Shown here in pieces: positions 27,696-36,525 of a stretch of 64,000 nt of DNA. The DNA is from JAUCQB01 sp964586235 (GTDB lineage: Bacteria > Planctomycetota > Phycisphaerae > UBA1845 > PWPN01). Below the pieces are notes generated by a model. It was not told the origin of the DNA, ran no database searches, and saw only the letters and a list, made by a program, of their open reading frames with translations. Made by a program: the position numbers and the translations under genes. Where the stretch lies: contig CAZPIO010000021.1 of the NCBI GenBank assembly GCA_964586235.1, forward strand, positions 12,085 to 76,084, given 5' to 3'. Position 1 is the stretch's first letter. Each line of letters begins with the position of its first letter.

Positions 27696-30122
27696 ATGTC
27701 CACAAGAATCGTCGGCTTGAGATCGGATCTTCGGTTCATCACCTGTGTGGTCGCGGGCGGCATCCTGGCGGCAGTTTCGGGTTGCGCTAACCTGCAGTAC
27801 GGGGTCGCGACTCCACGATCGGTGTTCGAGACGTCGGCCGGCGGACACCCGCTCGCCGAGCCCAGCGCCGACCTTGCCTGCACGTGGTGGCCCGACCTGC
27901 GCGACATCTGGACGCCGGTCGGCTGGAAGGACCACGTCTTCCGCTTCAACGTGCTGTTCAACGGCACGATTCTCGCCCAGCCGGACATGAACCCGCGGAC
28001 GCAACAATGGAAGGGCCAGGGCGTACAGCTCACGTTCATGCCCTCGCGGGACGACAAATGGCGCGACCGCGCCTATATCCGCCGCGACGACACCATGGTT
28101 CGGCAATACTGGGACGAGACTCGCCCCACACCGCTTCTGCGGAGCGAATGGACACAAAGCGGCCTGTCACTGCTCCAGGAGGTCTTCGGCCATGTGCCGG
28201 GCGGCAAACCGGTGGCCACCGGCACCGAGCCCATCTACGCGTGGGTGCGGCTGTCCATTGCATACCTCTGCCCCGGCGTACCGACCGACAAGAACCACAT
28301 GTTCCTGATCAAGGTCAACGCCCCGCACATCTCTGCCGGGATGACGTACATGAACAACATCCATCCCAACGTCGACCAGTCGGCCTACCCGCGAAAGCTC
28401 GCCGCCGAACCGGCCCCCGGCGGATGGCGTCTCCTGGAGGAGGACGGCAAGGTTCGTCTGGGCATCCCGGCCGGCCGGCCGGCGGAGATCAAGTTCACAC
28501 CCGGCAACCCGACTGACAAGGATTCACTCATCTCGCTGACGATGGAGGTCGAAGCCGGCAACCACGTCGATCTGCTTGTTCCCATGCTGCCGATGTCGCG
28601 GGCGGACTTCGACGCCGAGTTGGGCCGCGGCTTTGAGAAGGCCCTGGCCGAGTCGGATGCGTTCTGGTCGCCCGTTCCCGCGACGGCCGCCGTCGTCGAC
28701 ACGCCTGAGCCGCTGGTCAACAACACCATCAAGCACAGCCTCCGCCTGGCGGAGATGATCTCGGAGATCAACCCGTCCAACGGGCAGCGGACGTTCCTGA
28801 GCGGCACGATCGCCTACACCTACCTGTGGCCGACGCCGGGGGCGATGGCTTGCGTGATGCTGCTGGACACGATGGGGTATCACGGCGTGGTCGACGCTCA
28901 CCTGGAGCAGTTCCGCGTCGGCCAGGGGCAGTTCAAACCGCCAGGAGATCTGTTCAAGAAGCACCCCGGTTATCTGGGCGCCTCCACCGGTCTGTCGGCC
29001 ATCGACTGGCTCAGCGACCACGGGGCCATCTTGTACAGCGTCGCCGAGCATTCGCTGATGACCGGCGACGAGGAGTTCACGCGTCGCTGGCTCCCGGCCA
29101 TTGAGAAGGCGTGCGATTTCGTCAAGGACGCCCGCCGGATGACCGGCCACAAGGGGGTGCCCGGCGTGATGCCCCCGGCCGTGGCCACCGATATGCAGAC
29201 ACAGATCCAGGGGCTGTGGAATGATGGGTGGATGTACAAGGGACTGACCTCGGCGGTCAGGGTGATGCGACTGGCCGGGCACCCGCGAGCCGAGGAATTC
29301 GCCGCCGAAGCACGCGACTATCAGCAGGCGTTTGTCGCCGCCTTGCGGAAGGCAACAGCCCAGGCACGTACCTGGACGGACGGGAAAGGCAAGGTTCACC
29401 GCATGGTGCCGGCCGCGTTGAGCGGTGCGACCGACGTCGACCCTCGGCATCCCTTCTACCTGGACACGGGGCCGCTGTTTCTGGTGTTCTCGGGCTTCGT
29501 GGGTGGCCGGGATGAGCTGGCACAGGACGCGATCGCCTGGTTCCGCGAGGGACCGCAGATCGCGATGCTCCGCGACGAACCGCTCTATGAGCAGATGCAC
29601 GGCCTGCGGCACGAGATGTCGAGCTGGGAACCGTGCTATAGCTGGAACGTGTTCCACTCGCACGCGATGGATGAGCGGTATCAGTTCCTGGAGGGCATGT
29701 ACAGCCTGTACGCCGGTTCGGTGTCGAGAGAGACGTTCGTTTCGTGCGAAAGTCGCGGCGGAATCACCGGTAACGTGTTCTCCGCTCCGCTGGCCGTGTA
29801 TCTGAGCCGCCTGGCGGTCATCGACGACCAGATCGAGCCCGGCACGCTGCACCTGCTGCGGATCATGCCGCTGGTCTGGTTGCGGGCCGATCGTGAGACG
29901 CGATTTGAGCGAATGCCGACGGAGTTCGGGCCGGTGACGGTGAATACGCGGCTGAGCCGTGACGGCAAGACGCTGGAAGTGACCTACAAGGCATCATTCC
30001 GCCGCCCGCCGAAGAAGGTTATGCTTCATGTGCCGCCGATGGCGGGTCTGAAGGCCGTGAAGGTCAATGGCAAGACCATTGGATGGGACGGCCATTCGGG
30101 GAGTGTCGAGTTGGGCAGGTGA
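27696..30122 (+). CDS. Large lipoprotein with glycosidase-like alpha/alpha-barrel
   Basis: This 808-residue protein starts at ATG 27696 behind AAGGAG. Its signal ends in a lipobox-like A-V-S-G-C (ILAAVSGC), so it is likely membrane-anchored. The N-terminal 270 residues look like a beta-sandwich. Residues about 340-720 form helix pairs (LAEMISEINPSNGQRTFLSG, DWLSDHGAILYSVAEHSLMT, LWNDGWMYKGLTSAVRVMR, LRHEMSSWEPCYSWNVFHSH) reminiscent of (alpha/alpha)6 glycosidases such as rhamnosidase or GH116-like enzymes. A small C-terminal beta domain closes it. Several Asp and Glu residues in these blocks could be catalytic. No exact family was recognised. Confidence 0.75.
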   Translation: MSTRIVGLRSDLRFITCVVAGGILAAVSGCANLQYGVATPRSVFETSAGGHPLAEPSADLACTWWPDLRDIWTPVGWKDHVFRFNVLFNGTILAQPDMNPRTQQWKGQGVQLTFMPSRDDKWRDRAYIRRDDTMVRQYWDETRPTPLLRSEWTQSGLSLLQEVFGHVPGGKPVATGTEPIYAWVRLSIAYLCPGVPTDKNHMFLIKVNAPHISAGMTYMNNIHPNVDQSAYPRKLAAEPAPGGWRLLEEDGKVRLGIPAGRPAEIKFTPGNPTDKDSLISLTMEVEAGNHVDLLVPMLPMSRADFDAELGRGFEKALAESDAFWSPVPATAAVVDTPEPLVNNTIKHSLRLAEMISEINPSNGQRTFLSGTIAYTYLWPTPGAMACVMLLDTMGYHGVVDAHLEQFRVGQGQFKPPGDLFKKHPGYLGASTGLSAIDWLSDHGAILYSVAEHSLMTGDEEFTRRWLPAIEKACDFVKDARRMTGHKGVPGVMPPAVATDMQTQIQGLWNDGWMYKGLTSAVRVMRLAGHPRAEEFAAEARDYQQAFVAALRKATAQARTWTDGKGKVHRMVPAALSGATDVDPRHPFYLDTGPLFLVFSGFVGGRDELAQDAIAWFREGPQIAMLRDEPLYEQMHGLRHEMSSWEPCYSWNVFHSHAMDERYQFLEGMYSLYAGSVSRETFVSCESRGGITGNVFSAPLAVYLSRLAVIDDQIEPGTLHLLRIMPLVWLRADRETRFERMPTEFGPVTVNTRLSRDGKTLEVTYKASFRRPPKKVMLHVPPMAGLKAVKVNGKTIGWDGHSGSVELGR

Positions 30123-30136
30123 GAGGGTTCGGGGTT

Positions 30137-30209
30137 CCCTGCTTCGCTCTGCGAGCTTCGCAGGGCGGGCAGGGTTCAGGGTTCAGCAGGAGCGGCCCGC
30201 CACGGCGGG
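30137..30209. repeat. GC-rich hairpins between genes
   Basis: CCCTGC (30137-30142) pairs with GCAGGG (30160-30165) around an inner TCGC-TCT-GCGA. CCCGC-CACG-GCGGG follows at 30196-30209. They lie just after the glycosidase-like gene and before the zinc-ribbon gene. They may limit transcription, but there is no T-run. Confidence 0.35.
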
Positions 30210-30316
30210 TTTCGCTCCGCTCAGCTTGTAGCCGCGATCTTGTCGAGCGGGCGGCTTCAGCTCGCCGGTGGTTTCGCCGGGCCGGGGAATCGCGACTATG
30301 CGTCAAAGGAGCAACC

Positions 30317-30862
30317 ATGAAATGTCCAGTGTGCAAAAGCGTATCGCTCGAGTCTCGCGATCCGGATGAGCTTCCGCAGAAGCTCGTGTGCAGCCGGTGC
30401 GGGGGGCAGTGGATCAAGGCCTTCCAGTACTGGAAATGGCTGGACGCTCACGGCAAGAACCTGCCGGAGAAGCCTCCGGAGGAGGGCAAATCGCTGCCGG
30501 TGTCGGATTCAACGACGGCCAAGCTTTGTGCGGAGTGCGGCCGTTACCTGTGCCGCAGCAAGGTCGGACACGGCGTCGAGTTCCATGTCGACCGCTGCAC
30601 CAACTGCGGCGGAATCTGGTTCGACAAGAACGAGTGGGAGATCCTTGAGAGCCGCAACCTGCACGACGACGTGCACTTCATCTTCAGCACGGTCTGGCAG
30701 CACCAGATCGTTGCCGAGGAGCAGAGACAGGCCTACGAGCAGCGGGTGAAGAACATTCTCGGCATGGACGCTTTCGCACGGGTCAGAGAGTTCAAGGCGT
30801 GGGTGGAAGGCCACCCCCAGCATCACACGATCAAGGCTTACCTGGCCGACCTGGAGACCTGA
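30317..30862 (+). CDS. Double zinc-ribbon (zf-TFIIB-like) protein
   Basis: This 181-residue cytosolic protein starts at ATG 30317 with AAAGGAG at 30305-30311. The first ribbon is MKCPVCKSVSLE with LVCSRCGGQWI (Cys3, Cys6 and a second CxxC pair). The second is CAECGRYLCRSK with DRCTNCGGIWFDKNEWEIL. CGGIWFDKNE is the typical zf-TFIIB ending. The C-terminal third is helical and basic. These proteins are common in bacteria and of unknown function; binding of zinc is inferred from the cysteines. Confidence 0.78.
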   Translation: MKCPVCKSVSLESRDPDELPQKLVCSRCGGQWIKAFQYWKWLDAHGKNLPEKPPEEGKSLPVSDSTTAKLCAECGRYLCRSKVGHGVEFHVDRCTNCGGIWFDKNEWEILESRNLHDDVHFIFSTVWQHQIVAEEQRQAYEQRVKNILGMDAFARVREFKAWVEGHPQHHTIKAYLADLET

Positions 30863-31108
30863 CGGCCGGCTGGTCAGCCGAAGCGAACAACCGGTCGACC
30901 GGAAACGTCGCACGGAGTTGGAGGCTCGAACGCCGGCCGACCTGGGTTCCGCCCACACGACGCATCTTCGCGTTTTTGGGCACCGTCGCTCAGGCCCCAA
31001 GCTGGCCTGACCGCAGCTTGCTGCAAATCCCCGACTCACCCGACTGGCTCGTAAGTCATTGTTATCATTTACTTTAGAAGAATAACAGCGATTCCTGAGA
31101 ACGAGTGC

Positions 31109-31136
31109 TTGCAGACGGCCAGCTTGCGATTACAAT
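31109..31136 (+). promoter_or_regulatory. Putative promoter close to the start of the small membrane protein gene
   Basis: TTGCAG (31109-31114), a 16-base spacer and TACAAT (31131-31136). The expected transcription start is about five bases before ATG 31148, so the transcript would be nearly leaderless. This supports the choice of that ATG. Confidence 0.5.
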
Positions 31137-31147
31137 GTAATACGACC

Positions 31148-31450
31148 ATGCGATGTCGTCTGCGTTGGGTTTCGGGATTGCTGCTGGCCTGCCTTGTGGT
31201 CACCTTCACGGGGCTGGCTCTGTCGGTCCATCTCCAGCTCGAGGCATCGCAACACCACGATCACGACTCCGTCAATTGCAGTCTCTGTCAGGAATCCATC
31301 CTCGCCGCGATGGTCATCCTCCCTGGCGTGTCGGTTTGCCCACCACTTGCCAGTCCGAACGAGGATCTGCTCGTTCCGACGGACGAACAGGTCGTCGCCG
31401 GGATACGCTGCGGGTCGAGGCTGGCCCGCGGCCCGCCACCTCTTTTCTGA
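31148..31450 (+). CDS. Small membrane or secreted protein with His/Asp-rich and CxxC motif
   Basis: This 100-residue protein has one N-terminal hydrophobic helix (VSGLLLACLVVTFTGLALSV), then HHDHDSVNCSLCQ, a potential metal-binding His/Asp run followed by Cys-x2-Cys. A second weaker hydrophobic stretch (SILAAMVILPGVSV) follows. Small proteins of this plan (one helix, HHDH, CxxC) occur in many bacteria, sometimes with copper-handling genes, but none is adjacent here. I do not assign a function. The promoter just upstream supports it being a real gene. Confidence 0.55.
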   Translation: MRCRLRWVSGLLLACLVVTFTGLALSVHLQLEASQHHDHDSVNCSLCQESILAAMVILPGVSVCPPLASPNEDLLVPTDEQVVAGIRCGSRLARGPPPLF

Positions 31451-31626
31451 TCACCTGACCGGCTTGTACGAATCCTGATGTCCGGCGATCGGAGCGATGA
31501 TCCGGCCCCCGGGCACCCGGTCTGCCCCGCGCAGCCGCCCGTCCCGGCGGCGAGGTCGCTGGCATTATACAGTGATTTGAACCGCATCGTTTGTCAGACA
31601 TCCGAAGAACCCCATTGAGGTGCGCT

Positions 31627-32442
31627 ATGAACCCATTCCCGGGAATGCGCCTCCGTCGACCTGCGTTCACCCTGATCGAGGTGCTGGTCGTTGTCGCCGT
31701 CCTCGGTGTGCTCGTGGCGATTCTGCTGCCCTCGTTGAACCGGGCTCGCCAGTCAGCGCGACGAACCATGTGTCTCAATAACATCAAAAGCCTGGAGACC
31801 GCTCACTGGCTCTACATGACGTCCAACGACGGATTTCTGATCGGCGTGGGGCTCATGCACGGCGTGGCGGACGACAAGCCCCAGGTGGCGTGGCTCAACA
31901 GGCTGCAACGTTACTACAAGGACCGGCTCGTGGCTCGGTCGCCGGCCGACGACAGTCCGCACTGGCCCGCGGAACAGGGTGGGCAGGGAGTGCCGGTGGA
32001 TGGCAAACGAGGCTACCCGTTCCGGCAGACCAGCTACGGCATCAACAACTTCCTGGACATCGAGAAGAATCCCGACTTGACCGGCCGGGGGGTGACCTGG
32101 CCCAGGATCGAGAAGATCCGCAACCCGTCGGCCATCGTGCACTTCGTGTACATGGTCGAAGAGTGCGATCCCGACAACCCGTACTACCGCGCCGGCGAGT
32201 GTCTGGCCGGCTCAGACCATCCTCATGTCGAGGAATGGGCTGACGTCAGCGATTCGCCGACCAAGGCGGCAACTCATCTCGAGGTCCAGGCCCACGGCGG
32301 GCCCAAGTGGTCGGGCAAGTCGGTGTCGAACTACGGTTTTCTCGACGGACATGCGGAAACGCTCCAGTTCCAGCAGGTTTACAGGGACATGGAGCACAAC
32401 AAGTTCGACCCCGGCCTGTTCATTCACTACCAGAATCAGTAA
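31627..32442 (+). CDS. Type II secretion-type pseudopilin (planctomycete prepilin family)
   Basis: This 271-residue protein has a class III prepilin signal: RRPA then FTLIEVLVVVAVLGVLVAIL, with cleavage expected between Ala13 and Phe14 and the conserved Glu at residue 18. The C-terminal part ends with SNYGFLDGHAETLQF, the H-x-DGH-type block typical of the abundant planctomycete pseudopilin-like proteins. It should be processed by a prepilin peptidase and assembled or anchored in the inner membrane. Function beyond the signal is unknown. ATG 31627 follows AGGTG. Confidence 0.9.
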   Translation: MNPFPGMRLRRPAFTLIEVLVVVAVLGVLVAILLPSLNRARQSARRTMCLNNIKSLETAHWLYMTSNDGFLIGVGLMHGVADDKPQVAWLNRLQRYYKDRLVARSPADDSPHWPAEQGGQGVPVDGKRGYPFRQTSYGINNFLDIEKNPDLTGRGVTWPRIEKIRNPSAIVHFVYMVEECDPDNPYYRAGECLAGSDHPHVEEWADVSDSPTKAATHLEVQAHGGPKWSGKSVSNYGFLDGHAETLQFQQVYRDMEHNKFDPGLFIHYQNQ

Positions 32443-32506
32443 CCGGGGTCGAATCGCGACGCTCTCCGAATTCATTGTCTCACACGAGACAGGAAGGGAT
32501 AAAACC

Positions 32507-33589
32507 ATGAGGAATGCACTTGCGACTCCTGTGACGACGGTGGCTGCACTGCCCAGGGCAGGCGAAGGCGCCGGCAAACCGCGTTCTCAAGCCCGCCGGG
32601 TGATTCCCGTTTGTGGGGTGAACGAGAATGAAGTCGCAACCGCGAACGAGACGGGAAGGCATGTAAAGGTGATTGCGTGGCTCGCAGTGATTCTCGGGTC
32701 GGCGAGCCGCATCCTTGCCTGCGAGGCATGTGATCCGACGGGGCATCTGGGCGTGGCCCTGGTCGTGGAGGAGAACAAGCTTCGCACGGGCATCTACGTG
32801 TATGAGCCGTCCGGTCCGGTGACAGCGGACGTCGGCGTGCAGGTCTGGAGCGGAGGCCATTTCCAGGAGAACCCGCTAGACCCGTTCTGGACAGATGACC
32901 CCTGTTACGGCAGTACGGTCGATGGCGGACTGCCCCCTGGCAGCGAGGTGGGGTTCAATATCCTGTCTGACCTGCTGTACTGGGACGGCCACGGGCCCAC
33001 TAGTTTCGGGCCCGTGCCGGACGGCGAGCAACTCAGGGTTAAATACGGCTTCATGACCCGACATGCGGGAACAGGCACGGGCTTTGTGGCCGGGTTCAGT
33101 TTTCAGACGGTCCCAAGCGACGGGGCTTTTCACCGCCATATCAACTATTTCCTGCTGGGTTCCGACGGCAATTCGATCCCCGCCGACCAGGACGGCATTC
33201 AGGCCGCCGACGGCGTGTATCTGCTCGAGATCGAGTTGACCAGCACGGCGGGCGTCGCCAGTTCCGATCCGATCTGGCTGGTATTCCGCAATTTCCCGGC
33301 ATCGGACCCGTTGGCGGGCGTCAAGCACTGCATGGCCCTGCTGTACGTGGCCCACGAGATTGCCCATGACCGGCCGCCGGCCGATCTCGACTTCGACCGG
33401 GACGTCGATTCAGACGATCTGGATCGCTTCGAGGCCTGTGCGACAGGTCCGGGCATCCCCTATACCCAGGATTGCTGCGGACAAGCGGACCTCGATCTGG
33501 ACGGCGATGTGGACCAGTCGGACTTCGGTGTGATGCAGCGCTGCTTGAGCGCTGAGGCAGTAACCACGGGTTCGGCTTGTGCCAACTGA
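32507..33589 (+). CDS. Exported protein with C-terminal dockerin-like calcium loops
   Basis: Starting at ATG 32507 (behind AGGAAGGG) gives 360 residues. The hydrophobic export segment VIAWLAVILGSASRILA is unusually far in (about residues 55-71). The mature part begins CEACDPTGHLGVALVVEEN. The centre is a beta-rich domain of unknown type. The tail has two calcium loops, DLDFDRDVDSDDLDRFEAC and DLDLDGDVDQSDFGVMQRC, like the dockerin-type tail of the gene at 6542. An alternative GTG start at 32669 would leave no positive n-region, and a small frame-zero ATG at 32628 hints at a frameshift near the start. Confidence 0.7.
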   Translation: MRNALATPVTTVAALPRAGEGAGKPRSQARRVIPVCGVNENEVATANETGRHVKVIAWLAVILGSASRILACEACDPTGHLGVALVVEENKLRTGIYVYEPSGPVTADVGVQVWSGGHFQENPLDPFWTDDPCYGSTVDGGLPPGSEVGFNILSDLLYWDGHGPTSFGPVPDGEQLRVKYGFMTRHAGTGTGFVAGFSFQTVPSDGAFHRHINYFLLGSDGNSIPADQDGIQAADGVYLLEIELTSTAGVASSDPIWLVFRNFPASDPLAGVKHCMALLYVAHEIAHDRPPADLDFDRDVDSDDLDRFEACATGPGIPYTQDCCGQADLDLDGDVDQSDFGVMQRCLSAEAVTTGSACAN

Positions 33590-34123
33590 GTCGGAGTTTC
33601 TCAGTGGTCGCGCAGGGCGGTCAGTCCTTCGCATTCCACGGGGAGAAAGGCGGCTGAAAGGCTGGGAGCGGCCACTTTGCAGTTAGACTGCAAACCAGCC
33701 GATGGAGGCGATGATTATGTGCTTGTTGCCGGTGGTCTGGCCGAGATCGCTGCCCGGTTTCTTGGGGAACCTCTCGGCCGGCTCGTCGGCCCCGTCGGCG
33801 CAGCCCGCCTTAAGACCAGATCGCCACGCGACCGGGGCATCTTCTCGGGCTCGTTGATCGAGTACAGGGACCCGGACCGCAGTTCCAACAGATCCGGGGC
33901 AGGGATCTTCGCGCTGCCAGACCGTGCGATGCCCCGGATTCGCTCCAACCTGTATGCCCGGTGGCATTCAACAAGGACGCAGCATGCGCCTTGAAAAAAA
34001 GGGGGCGCTCATGCGAGGCACCATGCCCATCGGTACTAGACAAAGAGGGCTGACGCCGATAAAGATGCATCAGAGAGGCCGGGCGGCGATCCGATCGGCA
34101 ACCGAGGGCGAGGACGGCAAGCA
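33590..34123. other. Intergenic region without a recognisable gene
   Basis: In this 534-base stretch short open frames exist on both strands, but none shows a signal peptide, known motif or ribosome site that convinces me. It contains no tRNA-like or strong hairpin structure that I could see. Confidence 0.4.
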
Positions 34124-35530
34124 ATGAAGGCACAACTGCGGTTTCACGGGGCGGCCCAGGAAGTCACCGGGTCGATGCATCTGATCGAGGTCAACGGCGA
34201 CGTGGTCTGTCTGGATTGCGGGCTGTTTCAGGGCCATCGGGCCGAGGCCAACGCCAAGAACCGCGATTTGCCCTGCGACGCGCGGCAGATCGGGGCCGTG
34301 GTGCTGACCCATGCCCATGTGGATCACTGCGGGCGGTTGCCGCTGCTGGTCAAGAACGGGTTCCGAGGCGCGATCTTCGCCACGCCGGCGACGTGCGACC
34401 TGGCAGACGTCCTCCTGGCCGATTCGGCACATATCCAGGAGGAAGATACCGAGTACTGGAATAAGAAGCGAGTCAAGAAGGGGGACGCGCCCATTGAGCC
34501 GTTGTACGACCAGGGTGACGTCGAAGAGACGATCAAACTGTTTCAGAGGCGGGGGCTCCGCGAAACGTTTGACGTTCGGCCCGGCGTGCGGGCCCGCCTG
34601 CACGAGGCGGGGCACATGCTCGGTTCGTGCGGGGTGAAAATCGAAGCCGACCTGGCGCCGGGCAGAACGCGGTCGATCGTTTATACGGGCGATCTTGGCC
34701 GCAAAGGCATGGAGATCCTTCGCGATCCGGACCCGCTGCCCGAGTGTGACTACCTGATCTGCGAGAGCACCTACGGCGGCCGGGAGAACTCTCGCCCCGA
34801 GCACATGCGCGAGGAGTTCGCGGAGGTCATCAACCAGACAATCAGTCGCGGCGGAAAACTCATTATTCCGTCGTTCGCCGTCGGCCGGACGCAGGTGCTG
34901 GTGTACGAGTATCACATGTGCCTGCACCAGGGGCTGATCCCCGAAGGCATCCCGCTGGTGGTTGACAGCCCGCTGGCCGTGCAGGCCACCGAGGTGTTCC
35001 GCAGGCATCCGGAGGTCTTTGACCGGGAGGCCTCGGCGTTCAATCATCTCACCGGCGACATGCTCTCATGCGAACACTGCGAGTACACGCAGGACGTCGA
35101 GGAAAGCAAACGCCTGCACGGCCGCAAGGGGCCGATGATCATCATCTCCGCCAGCGGGATGTGCGAAGTCGGTCGGATTCTCCACCACCTGAAGAACAAC
35201 ATCGAGGAGCCCGCCAACACCATCCTGATCGTCGGCTACCAGGCGGAGAACACGCTCGGACGCCGACTGGCCGAGCGGGTCAAGCAGGTACGGATTTTCG
35301 GCGAGACATACGAGGTGAAGGCCAAGGTCAAGGTGCTGACGGGTTTTTCGGCCCACGCCAACTCCAAGGAACTGCTGGCCACCGTCGGGCCGCTGGCCGA
35401 CCGGCTGCGCCGCGTGTTTCTCGTTCACGGCGAGATAAGCCAGTCGCAGAAACTGGCCGAAACCCTCCGTGCCAGCGGCTTCGCCGACGTGATCATCCCC
35501 GAGCGCGACCAGCGATTCCCGATCGAGTAG
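34124..35530 (+). CDS. MBL-fold/beta-CASP RNase-like metallohydrolase
   Basis: This 468-residue protein has the metallo-beta-lactamase signature THAHVDHCG (His63, His65, Asp67, His68), then HEAGHMLGSCG and VYTGDLGR. Beta-CASP blocks follow: PSFAVGRTQVLVYEYHM, PLVVDSPLAVQATEVF, IIISASGMCEVGRILHHLKN and a terminal TGFSAHANSKELL with LVHGE. This matches the YSH1/CPSF73-like RNA-processing group, which cleaves RNA with two zinc ions. Length is normal for the group. It is cytosolic and appears monocistronic; ATG 34124 follows GAGGACGGC. Confidence 0.93.
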   Translation: MKAQLRFHGAAQEVTGSMHLIEVNGDVVCLDCGLFQGHRAEANAKNRDLPCDARQIGAVVLTHAHVDHCGRLPLLVKNGFRGAIFATPATCDLADVLLADSAHIQEEDTEYWNKKRVKKGDAPIEPLYDQGDVEETIKLFQRRGLRETFDVRPGVRARLHEAGHMLGSCGVKIEADLAPGRTRSIVYTGDLGRKGMEILRDPDPLPECDYLICESTYGGRENSRPEHMREEFAEVINQTISRGGKLIIPSFAVGRTQVLVYEYHMCLHQGLIPEGIPLVVDSPLAVQATEVFRRHPEVFDREASAFNHLTGDMLSCEHCEYTQDVEESKRLHGRKGPMIIISASGMCEVGRILHHLKNNIEEPANTILIVGYQAENTLGRRLAERVKQVRIFGETYEVKAKVKVLTGFSAHANSKELLATVGPLADRLRRVFLVHGEISQSQKLAETLRASGFADVIIPERDQRFPIE

Positions 35531-35625
35531 CAGATTGTCCGGCTGATGAGACCCCCTCGACAACTTGAACCTGCAGGCCCCGACGGGTATCGTATGCCAA
35601 AGCCCAGGATTCAGCGCTTGGATGG

Positions 35626-36089
35626 CATCTGTGTCCATCTGTGTGATCTGTGGGCAATACTCTTTTCTTGGGAGTGCTTCTTATGCATGAAGATCTGACG
35701 TACCGGATATTGGGTGCCTGCTTCGAAGTATATAACGACAAAGGCTGTGGTTTTCTCGAACCAGTCTACCAGGAGTGCCTGGAGATCGAACTGGAGATCC
35801 AGTCTATCCCGTTTGAACCGAAGAAGCCGCTTCGGCTCGAATACAAGGGCCGATTGTTGAAAAAGGAATATGAACCGGACTTTATCTGTTACAGCAAGGT
35901 CCTGCTGGAAATCAAAGCCGTTTCTGCCCTGGCGGACGAGCACCGGGCCCAGGTTCTGAATTACCTTAACGCCAGCGGCCTCGAGGTTGGCTTGCTCGTG
36001 AACTTCGGCCATTATCCCAGGCTTGAGTTCGAGCGGTTTCAGAATACGAAGAGGGATTTGCCCACAGATCACACAGATTGACACAGATG
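35626..36089. mobile_element. Candidate inverted-repeat-bounded unit carrying a GxxExxY gene
   Basis: The 32 bases at 35626-35657 match the reverse complement of 36058-36089 at 31 of 32 positions. Each arm is itself built of three ATCTGTG words spaced 9-10 bases. The arms bracket a single gene (35683-36081), and the gene's stop codon lies inside the right arm. No transposase is present. This is either a small mobile or mobilisable unit or a structured regulatory frame. Confidence 0.6.
35683..36081 (+). CDS. GxxExxY protein (PD-(D/E)XK nuclease-like)
   Basis: This 132-residue protein starts at ATG 35683 behind GGGAG. The name-giving motif is GFLEPVY (residues 23-29). A PD-(D/E)XK-like core is visible as EPDFICY then LLEIKAV (Asp66, Glu76, Lys78), matching the nuclease-superfamily assignment of this family. 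Function is not established to my knowledge. The last residues, LPTDHTD, are encoded by the right inverted repeat. A GTG 33 bases upstream lies inside the left repeat and is less likely as start. Confidence 0.85.
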   Translation: MHEDLTYRILGACFEVYNDKGCGFLEPVYQECLEIELEIQSIPFEPKKPLRLEYKGRLLKKEYEPDFICYSKVLLEIKAVSALADEHRAQVLNYLNASGLEVGLLVNFGHYPRLEFERFQNTKRDLPTDHTD

Positions 36090-36165
36090 GTGCCGGATTC
36101 TTCGCTCGGGCAACCGGGTCGGTGCGGATCAATGGCCCGCAGCGGTGGCGTGTTTGAAAGCACAA

Positions 36166-36429
36166 TCACCGCGAGGCCTTCCCAAGCTCCCGGAGGCTTT
36201 CGCAGTCGGTCTCAAGGTCCGACAGGGTGTAGTTGATGGGCATACCCCGCTGCTTCATGAAGCCGTAGGCGTCGTTGACTGAGAGGCCCAGCAAATGCGC
36301 GGCTTGGCCGATGGAGAGCTTGCCCTTGCGGTAGGCCTCGGCGATGAGCGCCTCTCGGGCAATCTCATCAAACTCCTGGCCGAAGACCTCTCGCAGCTTG
36401 CACTCAGTCTCGTGGTCTAACGCGATCAT
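36166..36429 (-). CDS. UPF0175 family antitoxin-like protein
   Basis: This 87-residue protein has LREALIAEAYRKGKLSIGQAAHLLGL-type organisation: a short helical N-part, then a helix-turn-helix (LSIGQAAHLLGLSVNDAYGF) and MKQRGMPINYTLSDLETD, all typical of UPF0175. Family members are often found beside PIN-domain (DUF3368) toxins and are thought to be antitoxins or regulators. No DUF3368 gene is adjacent here, so it looks orphaned. A promoter is visible just upstream. Confidence 0.83.
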   Translation of the reverse strand: MIALDHETECKLREVFGQEFDEIAREALIAEAYRKGKLSIGQAAHLLGLSVNDAYGFMKQRGMPINYTLSDLETDCESLRELGKASR

Positions 36430-36463
36430 CTGGGAGCATCCTTCGCACGATAGCCTATCAAAT

Positions 36464-36493
36464 AGTATAGCACAAGCCAGCCAAGGAGTACAA
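36464..36493 (-). promoter_or_regulatory. Putative promoter of the UPF0175 gene
   Basis: On the minus strand TTGTAC (36493-36488), an 18-base spacer and TATACT (36469-36464) lead to a start near 36457, about 28 bases before ATG 36429. Confidence 0.5.
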
Positions 36494-36525
36494 GGCGAAT
36501 TTGCCCAATTCCCAAATCTTCGTTC

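Noticed and set aside
33683..33994. Short open frames in the 534-base gap before the beta-CASP gene
   Set aside because: They overlap on both strands, lack ribosome sites and resemble no protein family.
35966..36169. Small minus-strand frame rich in Cys/Leu across the right GxxExxY repeat
   Set aside because: It is a translation of the repeat's ATCTGTG words, which read as coding-like by chance.
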